Shown here piece after piece: positions 1-6,532 of a stretch of 28,988 nt of DNA. The DNA comes from JAAZLS01 sp964585925 (GTDB taxonomy: Bacteria; Bacillota; Dethiobacteria; DTU022): contig CAZPFS010000025.1 in the NCBI GenBank assembly GCA_964585925.1, forward strand, positions 1-28,988. The letters are read 5' to 3'. The position numbers and the translations under genes are program-made. The stretch's first letter is position 1. Each line of letters starts with the position of its first letter. The notes beneath the pieces were generated by a model. It ran no database searches and was not told where the DNA came from. It saw nothing but the letters and a program-made list of their open reading frames with translations.

Positions 1-355
1 GAAATTCAAGGGTTCATCGCCTCTTCTATATTCCCCAACTGTCAAACATGGGAATTATATCAAAACCCTGGTTATATGCAAATTTCGGTCTGAAAAATGA
101 ACATGTTGGTTCAAATTAATTTTTTTGGATTGCTTGTTTCCCGGTGAGCTCAAATTCAATAAATAAAAGGGAACCTGCCATGGTTTTGTCGAATGCTATT
201 TGTGCAAACAACGGTGATGGTTACGCCATGTTTGAAAACTGCAGGGCACTGGGGGAATATTCATCCCGGGGCAGCTTTTAGACCGGGTATGACTTTGATG
301 TGCTCATCGTGGAGGAGGACCACGCTAAGCACAACATGGCGCCTGTTTTTTGATG
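1..355. other. No intact gene; possible short coding remnant
   Basis: I find no complete gene here. On the plus strand, positions 282-349 read TGYDFDVLIVEEDH followed by a few more residues to a TGA. This looks protein-like, but a TAG lies directly in frame upstream (279-281) and there is no start with a ribosome site. It may be the worn tail of a lost gene or chance. No repeat, RNA gene or convincing terminator was recognised. Confidence 0.3.
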
Positions 356-384
356 TTGACAATTAGAAATCAAAATGTTAGCAT
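356..384 (+). promoter_or_regulatory. SigA-type promoter of the MATE gene
   Basis: The -35 hexamer is TTGACA (356-361, perfect). A 17-bp spacer leads to the -10 hexamer TAGCAT (379-384), preceded by an extended -10 TGt (376-378). The start codon at 448 would leave a leader of about 55 nt. Hexamers and spacing are read directly; promoter activity is inferred. Confidence 0.65.
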
Positions 385-447
385 TCTAAGTATTGTTCCT
401 CACCGGGAAAAATGACATAAAGGACATAATGGAAGGAACCGATTGAA

Positions 448-1821
448 TTGAAACCCAGTGATCGCATTAACATTCTTGAATCAATGCCTGTTTACAAATC
501 CATCTGGACGCTGGCCCTGCCAACGATGATGGCTATGCTGGTGCAGGTTATATACAACATGACCGATACCTTTTTTATCGGCAAGCTAAATGAGCCCAAT
601 ATGGTGGCCGCCATCTCCATCTCCATGCCCATCTTTTTTTTAATCCAGGCCTTCGGCAATATTTTTGCCGTCGGAGGAGCTTCGTTGATTTCAAGGCTTT
701 TGGGTCAGGGAGAGCGGAAAGCCGCCAGCCGGGCCGGGGCGGTTGCTTTCTGGTCGGCGATGGTTGTCTGTACCATCGTCTCCATGTTAGGCCTTGTATT
801 TATCAAGCCCATTTTGATGTCCTGCGGGGCCAGTGTGAACACTTTCGGGTTCGGGAAGGGCTATTTGTCGATCATGCTCATGGGAAGCCCGGCGATCGGA
901 TTGAACATGGCCCTGGCGGGGCTGCTTCGCTCCGAGGGAGCCACCAGGGAGGCCATGATCGGCATGATCAGTGGCTCCTTGTTGAACATAATTTTGGATC
1001 CGGTTTTTATCTTTATACTTAAAATGGATGTGACCGGAGCGGCCATTGCCACGGTGATCGGCAACGTAGTCGGTTTCTTGTATTGCCTCTCTTTTTATTT
1101 AAGGAAAAAGGGGGTGATCTCCATCTCCTTCAGACATTACCGTTTTGACCGGGGGGTCTATGCCGAAATTTTCAAGGTTGGCATACCGGCCTCCATCGGG
1201 ATGATCCTGACCAGCACCGGTTTTGCCGTGGGCAATGTATTTGCCGCCGGTTTCGGCGACGTGGTGGTAGCGGCCAACGGGGTGGCCAAAAGGACCACCA
1301 ATATTACGGTGATGTTGGCCATGGGGATGGGACAGGGCTGCCAGCCCCTCATGGGTTTCAGCTATGGGGCAAAAGATTACGATCGTCTGCTGGAGACGAT
1401 CAAGAAATCGATCACCATCGGTACAATCATCTGTGTCACTTTTGCCGTTCTGTTCTATACTTTCTCCGATTTCTGGATCCGAATTTTCATAAACGATTCC
1501 ACAGTGATCGATCTGGGCGCGAAGATCATCAGATCTTTTTCCTTCGGGATGCCGGTTCTGGGGATTCAGATGCTCTTGATGTCCATGTTTCAGTCTCTGG
1601 GCAAGCCGGTTCAATCCCTGATGATCTCGTTGGGCCGGCAGGGCCTGTTTTATATCCCGGCCCTTGCCATCTTCAGTTCGCTCTGGGGATTTAACGGTTT
1701 TATCAAGGCCCTGCCGGTAGCGGACTTGGCGACCACGCTTCTTTCGGTAGTTCTGTTTTTATTCCTGAAGCGGGAATTTCAGATCGCCTCGGGGCGCTAC
1801 GCGGAACGATTGCCCACTTAA
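448..1821 (+). CDS. MATE family multidrug/cation antiporter
   Basis: A 457-residue integral membrane protein of the MATE family, expected to export drugs or other organic cations across the cytoplasmic membrane in exchange for Na+ or H+. The N-terminal segment (LALPTMMAMLVQVIYNMTDT, about residues 20-39) matches the usual first helix of MatE domains. The chain has about twelve hydrophobic segments in two homologous halves, the second beginning near residue 240 (KVGIPASIGMILTSTGFAVG). Length is normal for the family. The TTG start has GGAAGGA about 10 nt upstream; an ATG 36 nt downstream (484) is an alternative. It stands alone behind its own promoter, with no adjacent regulator, so the substrate cannot be predicted. 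Confidence 0.9.
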   Translation: MKPSDRINILESMPVYKSIWTLALPTMMAMLVQVIYNMTDTFFIGKLNEPNMVAAISISMPIFFLIQAFGNIFAVGGASLISRLLGQGERKAASRAGAVAFWSAMVVCTIVSMLGLVFIKPILMSCGASVNTFGFGKGYLSIMLMGSPAIGLNMALAGLLRSEGATREAMIGMISGSLLNIILDPVFIFILKMDVTGAAIATVIGNVVGFLYCLSFYLRKKGVISISFRHYRFDRGVYAEIFKVGIPASIGMILTSTGFAVGNVFAAGFGDVVVAANGVAKRTTNITVMLAMGMGQGCQPLMGFSYGAKDYDRLLETIKKSITIGTIICVTFAVLFYTFSDFWIRIFINDSTVIDLGAKIIRSFSFGMPVLGIQMLLMSMFQSLGKPVQSLMISLGRQGLFYIPALAIFSSLWGFNGFIKALPVADLATTLLSVVLFLFLKREFQIASGRYAERLPT

Positions 1822-1949
1822 ACAAAACCAGGCAGTTATTTAATGGGGGAATTTCTACCGGATGATGCCGGGTGGTTAAATATTATTTTCAGATCCAGGT
1901 TGTCCCGGAAAATTGGGGTGAGTGAATGTATCGCCTGCTCCGCCTGCCG

Positions 1950-2075
1950 CCGCCAGGCTATAGCGGACATCTTTGAGTATAAATACTCTAGTGTATCCTC
2001 AGTGGAGTCTGCAAGCCAGTAGTGGGAAATGTCTGCCTGGCGGTAGATGCAAGATCATCTAGGTGCTTGCTTTTT
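1950..2075 (+). ncRNA. Candidate structured RNA, family not recognised
   Basis: The intergenic region holds nested complementary segments. CCGCCAGGC (1950-1958) pairs perfectly with GCCTGGCGG (2035-2043). Directly inside, GGACAT-type bases 1965-1970 pair with 2029-2034 (one G-U). Between them sits a hairpin GAGTAT-AA-ATACTC (1975-1988). A terminator-like hairpin with five T follows at once (2049-2075). This looks like a folded RNA with a 3' terminator, either a stand-alone small RNA or a leader/attenuator. I compared it from memory with cobalamin, SAM, THF, c-di-GMP, Moco and 6S RNAs and found no convincing match. No clear promoter was found just upstream. Confidence 0.35.
2049..2075 (+). terminator. 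Rho-independent terminator-like hairpin
   Basis: GCAAG (2049-2053) pairs with CTTGC (2066-2070), followed by TTTTT (2071-2075). AGATG (2045-2049) can instead pair with CATCT (2056-2060), which overlaps the terminator stem, so two exclusive folds are possible. It would end either the candidate RNA at 1950 or read-through from the MATE gene. The perfect stem is only 5 bp, so confidence is moderate. Confidence 0.45.
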
Positions 2076-2295
2076 ACTCCCAGGATTGTTAAAATCCAGG
2101 CAAGGTTTTTCACAAGGAACGGGTAACCTTTATATTTCCTCATCCGAAAAGAGACAAAAATGCAGATGGATTAAAAACTTTTTCAACAAATTACCGCTAA
2201 ATTACCCCGCTGCCCCGGAGAAAACTCTTTTGATCGCCTATACCTTATTAATCAAGACAGAACTGAGATTATCAAAGGAGGGCAGGTAAATAAAC

Positions 2296-2844
2296 GTGAT
2301 CATTATGATTTTTGGGATTGCAAATGTTGGAAAAACAGTAACCGGCAGGAAGCTTGCCGCAAAGCTCAAATATCCCTTTTATGATCTGGATGAAGAGATC
2401 AAAAAAGTGTTTCAGGTAACTATTGAGCAATTCATGAGAGAGAACCCCTGGCCGCATGAAAGATACAAAGTCAAAGGTAAGGTTCTAAAGGATCTGTTGG
2501 AAAGATGCGGAGAAAATGCGGTAATTTCGGTAAGCCCTATTTACAATGCCAGGAATTTTAATTCACTTTTGGATAGGGAACAGGTCATGGCGATCGAGTT
2601 GCGGGACTCGGAAGAACATATTTTTGAAAGAATGGTCTTTTCTGATGAAAATGACGTGATTTATGAAGATGATGAATACAAGAATGAGCACAAGGATTAT
2701 TATTTAAATGATATACATAAAGATTTAGTTTATGCAAAAGGTACTTTTAAAAAAATTAGACATAAATATTTCATGGATAATCGTCCGGTGGACCAGGTTG
2801 TTGAAGATCTAGTTGACATTATTCAAAACGCTATCTCAACTTAA
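2296..2844 (+). CDS. Shikimate-kinase-like P-loop protein, atypical
   Basis: A 182-residue protein with an N-terminal P-loop (GIANVGKT, residues 7-14) and a following FYDLDEEI (28-35), which matches the DxD region of shikimate/gluconate-type kinases. The family's GGG substrate motif is absent: the expected place reads AVISVSPIYN. The C-terminal half is rich in Asp, Glu, Lys and Tyr and lacks the usual lid arginines. It is probably a nucleotide-binding or small-molecule kinase relative of unknown substrate rather than AroK. The GTG start at 2296 has AGGAGGG (2276-2282) 13 nt upstream; the ATG at 2305 is further from it. Base use is strongly AT-rich against its neighbours (10 G/C in 60 bases at 2701-2760), suggesting transfer. 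Confidence 0.65.
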   Translation: MIIMIFGIANVGKTVTGRKLAAKLKYPFYDLDEEIKKVFQVTIEQFMRENPWPHERYKVKGKVLKDLLERCGENAVISVSPIYNARNFNSLLDREQVMAIELRDSEEHIFERMVFSDENDVIYEDDEYKNEHKDYYLNDIHKDLVYAKGTFKKIRHKYFMDNRPVDQVVEDLVDIIQNAIST

Positions 2845-2984
2845 AGGTTTGTAGGCAGATTGTTGATGAGGATGATTGACGCTCCACTCTGGTATAGGGC
2901 TGAAAGATGTAATAAAGGAAAAGATAAGGGGTTGGGAAAAAGGGGGTCGGGGCAGGAACAAGGTCGGTAGCCTGGCACTCGGTT

Positions 2985-3170
2985 TTTTCTCCCTTAGAAT
3001 TGGGGCAAATAATAATCAAAGAAGCTCCTTCACTAATGGCCTGCTTGATCAGGTTGAGTTTCTCTTCGCTGGATGTTCCCGTCTCAAGCCGGTGCCGGTA
3101 GCTGTTGATAAATTATACCACCCGCCAATCGACCCGAATGTCACCTTTTTTGCATCCAGTGGCTGCAGAG
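2985..3170 (-). pseudogene. Possible minus-strand gene remnant
   Basis: Read on the minus strand, the sequence gives GDIRVDWRVV, an in-frame TAA (3113-3115), then INSYRHRLETGTSSEEKLNL, IKQAISEGASLIIIC and NSKGEKTE. A helix followed by two strands ending in a GEKTE turn is reminiscent of a WYL-type regulator domain, but that is weak pattern recognition. The stop inside the apparent frame and the loss of sense beyond GEKTE (about 2990) suggest a decayed fragment. No start or ribosome site was found. Confidence 0.2.
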
Positions 3171-3335
3171 AGGAAAAAACTTAGCCGCGAATTTTTTAAA
3201 ACCATTGATCTGACGGACGTGGATTGGGATTTTGTTTTCAGGTACTGGGTGGAGCCGGAGCGCGCGTTTCAGTTATTATTTCACACCGCAGGGGACGACC
3301 CTTTTCATAAATTGTCAGCAAAATTCCTAATTTAA
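3105..3335 (+). pseudogene. Possible plus-strand gene remnant, unknown
   Basis: The plus-strand frame contains LSREFFKTIDLTDVDWDFVF, RYWVEPERAFQLLFHTAGDD and PFHKLSAKFLI, ending at TAA (3333-3335). The aromatic and charged pattern looks like a real C-terminal protein segment. The first 20 or so codons do not, and no ribosome site precedes them. It overlaps the minus-strand remnant, so at most one of the two is real over 3105-3170. The family is not recognised. Confidence 0.2.
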
Positions 3336-3554
3336 GGGGATCATAGTATAATAGTTGATAGATTAGATAGAGGATACCAATATGCGTAGTATCAGTTGGC
3401 TGATGATAAAAAATGATGGTTTTAAGATCAGAGCATCTTATGTACCTTTTTACAAGAATGTACTGCAAAAGGGAATAAGGATCTACAGAAATCAGGCGTT
3501 ATATTTCCACGATTATAGATTATATTGGAAGGTAAAGGCGGAAGGGGGGAGGCC

Positions 3555-4463
3555 ATGGATTGGGCGATCGAGATAGAAGGGCTGGCCAAGACCTACGGAA
3601 CTGTCAGGGCGCTTCGGGGGCTGGATCTGCGGGTGAAGCGCGGAGAGGTCCTGGGTTTTCTCGGCCCCAACGGGGCCGGCAAGACCACCACCATCCGCTG
3701 CCTGCTTGATCTGATCCGGCCCCACTCGGGCCAAATGCGGGTGCTGGGGCTCGATCCCAGGAAGGATGCGCTGGCTATCCGCTCCCGCACGGGCTATCTG
3801 CCCGGCGAGCTGAGCCTGGAGGGCAACCTGGGGGTGGGGCAGATGCTGCGCTACTTAAACGATCTGCGCCGCCGCAGCGATTGGAGACATGCACGCCGCC
3901 TGGCGAAAAGGCTGGAGCTGGATCTGGCGCAACCCATAAAAAACCTCTCCAAGGGAAACAAGCAGAAGGTGGGGATAGTCCAGGCCCTGATGGCCCGGCC
4001 CGAGCTTCTTCTGCTGGATGAACCTACCAGCGGACTGGACCCGTTGATGCAGCAGGAGGTCTACAGTTTGCTCAAGGAGGCCCGGGAGGGCGGCGCAACC
4101 ATCTTTTTTTCCACCCATGTGATTAGCGAGGTGGAAGCCGTTGCCGAGCGGGTGGCCATTATCCGCCAGGGAGTGATCGCGGAGGAGGCCGAGCCGGGAA
4201 AATTGATCGATATGTCGCTTCGCCGCTACCGGATCCGCTTCCGCCGCCCGGTGGATGTGAAGCCTTTGCTGAACCTGAAGGGTGTCTCCGCGATGGGGCG
4301 GAAGAGTGAAACGGAGATCACCTTGCAGGTGGAGGGTGAGGCGGACCGCCTGATCAAGGCCTTGGCCGCTTTCCCGGTGAGCGATCTGCAGAGTGAACAC
4401 CTTTCGTTGGAGGAGATTTTTCTGGCCTATTACAAAAATGATCAGGGCGAGGGGCGGAACTGA
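3555..4463 (+). CDS. ABC-2 type exporter, ATP-binding protein
   Basis: A 302-residue cytoplasmic ATPase that would power the permease encoded next. Visible motifs are Walker A GPNGAGKTT (37-45), an ABC signature in the common LSKGNKQKV variant (131-139), Walker B LLLLDEP (151-157) with D-loop SGLDP, and the switch histidine in STHVI (H188). The C-terminal 90 residues form the accessory domain usual in NatA/CcmA-like exporter ATPases. I prefer the ATG at 3555, which follows a G-rich purine run and starts right at the conserved IEIEGLAKTYG strand. A TTG at 3525 would add ten unconserved residues. The TGA overlaps the permease ATG by one base, so the two are translationally coupled. The substrate is unknown. 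Confidence 0.9.
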   Translation: MDWAIEIEGLAKTYGTVRALRGLDLRVKRGEVLGFLGPNGAGKTTTIRCLLDLIRPHSGQMRVLGLDPRKDALAIRSRTGYLPGELSLEGNLGVGQMLRYLNDLRRRSDWRHARRLAKRLELDLAQPIKNLSKGNKQKVGIVQALMARPELLLLDEPTSGLDPLMQQEVYSLLKEAREGGATIFFSTHVISEVEAVAERVAIIRQGVIAEEAEPGKLIDMSLRRYRIRFRRPVDVKPLLNLKGVSAMGRKSETEITLQVEGEADRLIKALAAFPVSDLQSEHLSLEEIFLAYYKNDQGEGRN

Positions 4464-5293
4464 TGCCGACGGAATTCAAACATACCCTGCGCCGCCTGCG
4501 CGGCCAGATCATCGGCTGGGCGGCGGGTGTGGGGATTTACGGCCTGTTGATGGTCTTCTTCTATCCCTCCATGCTGGAGATGGAGGGGATGATCGACGAC
4601 TATATTGCCATGTTCCCGCAAGGAATGCTGGCATTTTTCCAAAGTATCAGAATTATCGCCACCCCCATGGGTTACCTTGATGTCTATTACTTCTCCTACC
4701 TGCATCTGATCATCGGCATCATGGCGGTGAGCGCCGGGGCGGGCCTGCTGGCTGCTGATGAGGAAAGAGGGGTTCTGGATCTGGTGCTGGCTCACCCGGT
4801 GAGCCGCAGCGGCCTTTTTTGGGGCAGGGCACTGGGGCTGATCACGTCCTTGGTGCTGGTTCTTTCGGTGGGCTGGCTGAGCTGGCTGCTTCCCGCGGGT
4901 CAGGTAGGGCTTGACCTGAGCCCCCTGGAACTGTTTAGGCCTTTTTTGCCGCTGCTGGCGGTGCTTTTGTTCTTTGCGGCCGCTGCCCTGCTGCTGAGCA
5001 TGATCATGCCCGCGGTGCGCCTGGCCGGCATGCTCAGCGGCGCCCTGCTGGTGGGAAATTACCTCCTGCAGGGGCTTTCCAGAATAGACGACAGGCTGGA
5101 ATCGCTGATCCGCTTCACCCCCCTCAACTATTACCAGGGGGGTCTGGCGGTGGAGGGGCTGAACATGAATTGGCTGGCCGGCCTGCTTCTGGCTACGCTG
5201 CTTCTTCTGATCGGCGCCTGGATCTTGTTTTTGCGCCGCGATATCCGGGTGGGTGGTGAAAGAAGCTGGAGTCTGCTGAGCATTTTTAGGTAA
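4463..5293 (+). CDS. ABC-2 type exporter, permease protein
   Basis: A 276-residue membrane protein with about six hydrophobic helices: near residues 14-34, 82-103, 127-150, 162-188, 195-208 and 236-255. The segment AADEERGVLDLVLAHPVSRS after the second helix is the cytoplasmic loop typical of ABC-2 permeases, where the ATPase coupling helix lies. It overlaps the ATPase gene by one base, so the two form one exporter. The family includes drug, sodium and antimicrobial-peptide exporters, and nothing in the sequence decides among these. No signal peptide or extra domain is present. Confidence 0.88.
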   Translation: MPTEFKHTLRRLRGQIIGWAAGVGIYGLLMVFFYPSMLEMEGMIDDYIAMFPQGMLAFFQSIRIIATPMGYLDVYYFSYLHLIIGIMAVSAGAGLLAADEERGVLDLVLAHPVSRSGLFWGRALGLITSLVLVLSVGWLSWLLPAGQVGLDLSPLELFRPFLPLLAVLLFFAAAALLLSMIMPAVRLAGMLSGALLVGNYLLQGLSRIDDRLESLIRFTPLNYYQGGLAVEGLNMNWLAGLLLATLLLLIGAWILFLRRDIRVGGERSWSLLSIFR

Positions 5294-5308
5294 TCTGCCG
5301 TGGGCAGA
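5294..5308 (+). repeat. Hairpin directly after the permease stop codon
   Basis: TCTGCC (5294-5299), GTG, GGCAGA (5303-5308) form a perfect 6-bp stem with a 3-nt loop, beginning one base after the TAA. There is no T-run, so it is a poor intrinsic terminator. It may protect the 3' end of the exporter mRNA. Confidence 0.4.
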
Positions 5309-5341
5309 CCATACCTATACCGTAAACCTGTTTCCCGAAAG

Positions 5342-5394
5342 GGTGATCGCCAGTGGCGGTTGGGAAAAGGCGTTCCCCGGCAGGGGCGATCACC
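5342..5394. repeat. Perfect 10-bp inverted repeat with inner stem
   Basis: GGTGATCGCC (5342-5351) and GGCGATCACC (5385-5394) are exact reverse complements. Between them GGGAA (5362-5366) and TTCCC (5373-5377) add an inner stem. The element fills most of the gap between the exporter genes and the nuclease gene. It could be an mRNA hairpin or an operator; no poly-T follows. Confidence 0.5.
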
Positions 5395-5413
5395 GAGTGA
5401 AGGGGGGTTCAAA

Positions 5414-6532
5414 GTGCCTCTTAAATTCCTACATACCGCCGATCTTCATATCGGCATGGCTTTTGGCAACCGGGGCTATCCGGAGGAGGTCCGGGAGCGT
5501 CTGATGGAGGCCCGCTATGAGGCGCTGGAGCGCCTGGTGGAGTTGGCCGGCAAGGAACAGTGCCGGCTGATGATCATCGCCGGAGACCTCTTTCACCGTA
5601 CCAACATGTCCCCGCAAGCGGTGGCCCGGGTGCTGATGATTTTGAACCGTTTCCAGGGCTGCGTGGCCTTACTTCCCGGCAACCACGATTACTTCGACCC
5701 CTACGGGACTCTCTGGAAGGAATTAAAAGGGGGGGCCTTCGATCAACTGGTATTGCTCACCGAGATGCGCCCCTATCCGCTGCATGAACAGGGAATCGAG
5801 GCGGTGCTTTACCCCGCGCCCTGCGACAAAAAGCACTCGGCGGACAACCGCCTGGGCTGGATCGCCGGCCTTGGCCAGAGGCCGGCCGGCCGCTGGCATA
5901 TCGGGGTGGCCCACGGCTCGGTGCAAGGTTGTTCCCCCGACTTTGCCGATCAGTATTTTCCCATGACCGAGGCGGAACTGGCCGGGCTGGGGCTTAATCA
6001 CTGGTGCCTGGGGCATACCCATGTGCGCATCCCCGATCTGGCGGAATCAGGCCGCCGACCCTTCTTTTACAGCGGCACCCCCGAGCCCGATGGTTTTGAC
6101 TGCCGGCACGGCGGGTATGCCTGGATCGTCGAGATGGATGGCTCCGGCGGCAGTTCCTGCCGCTCGGTGGAGACGGGCCGGTATCGTTTCCTCGAAATCA
6201 GCCGTCAGGTGGAAGGTGTTGCCGGGCTGGAGGAACTGCAGCGGGAACTGATTGGCCGCGGGGAATGCCAACTGCTCAAGTTGAAACTCACCGGTACCTT
6301 GCCCGAGGAGGATTTCAACCGCCGTCACGGCTGGTACGAAAAATTGCGGGAAGCTCTGCTTTACCTGGAGAAAGACGACAGTGAACTGGCGGTAGAGATC
6401 ACCCCGGAGGTGATTGCCTCTCTCTTCCCCGCCGAATCTTTTCCCCACTGCTTGTTGATCCGGCTGGAGAAGAGAGGCGACAAAGAAGCCCTGCAGCTGG
6501 CCTACCGCCTGATCAGCGAGGTGAAGAGATGA
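5414..6532 (+). CDS. SbcD/YhaO-like metallophosphoesterase nuclease
   Basis: A 372-residue calcineurin-type phosphoesterase, expected to be the Mn-dependent nuclease partner of the ATPase encoded next (SbcD-SbcC / YhaO-YhaN type DNA repair complex, cytoplasmic). The five family motifs are visible: HTADLHIG (D10, H12), AGDLFH (G57, D58; the usual second Asp is His), PGNHDYF (N90, H91), a VAHGSV histidine and CLGHTHVR (GHxH). The C-terminal part beyond about 270 is the family's capping and partner-binding region. I place the start at GTG 5414, with GGGGGG 6 nt upstream, directly before the first beta strand. An upstream TTG at 5300 would add 38 residues from the inverted-repeat region. It overlaps the next gene by ATGA. 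Confidence 0.88.
   Translation: MPLKFLHTADLHIGMAFGNRGYPEEVRERLMEARYEALERLVELAGKEQCRLMIIAGDLFHRTNMSPQAVARVLMILNRFQGCVALLPGNHDYFDPYGTLWKELKGGAFDQLVLLTEMRPYPLHEQGIEAVLYPAPCDKKHSADNRLGWIAGLGQRPAGRWHIGVAHGSVQGCSPDFADQYFPMTEAELAGLGLNHWCLGHTHVRIPDLAESGRRPFFYSGTPEPDGFDCRHGGYAWIVEMDGSGGSSCRSVETGRYRFLEISRQVEGVAGLEELQRELIGRGECQLLKLKLTGTLPEEDFNRRHGWYEKLREALLYLEKDDSELAVEITPEVIASLFPAESFPHCLLIRLEKRGDKEALQLAYRLISEVKR

Larger units (their letters stand above)
2845..3554. other. Gene-poor stretch with probable gene remnants
   Basis: This stretch holds no gene I would call intact. Only short, mutually conflicting open frames occur on both strands, and composition swings between G-runs (about 2935-2955) and AT-rich sequence (3336-3530). 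Two segments read like protein but lack proper ends and are listed separately. A 64-codon frame at 3382-3576 has AGAGG 8 nt before its ATG and a TATAAT at 3347-3352, but its product is not recognisable and it runs into the next gene. I regard that frame as doubtful. Confidence 0.4.

Noticed and set aside
1950..2047. Cobalamin riboswitch, tempting because of the B12 enzyme in the window
   Set aside because: AAGCCAG and GCCTG hint at a B12 box, but the conserved upstream segments are missing and the next gene has no B12 link.
2047..2289. 80-codon open frame
   Set aside because: It begins inside the terminator hairpin of the candidate RNA, has no ribosome site, and its sequence resembles no protein family.
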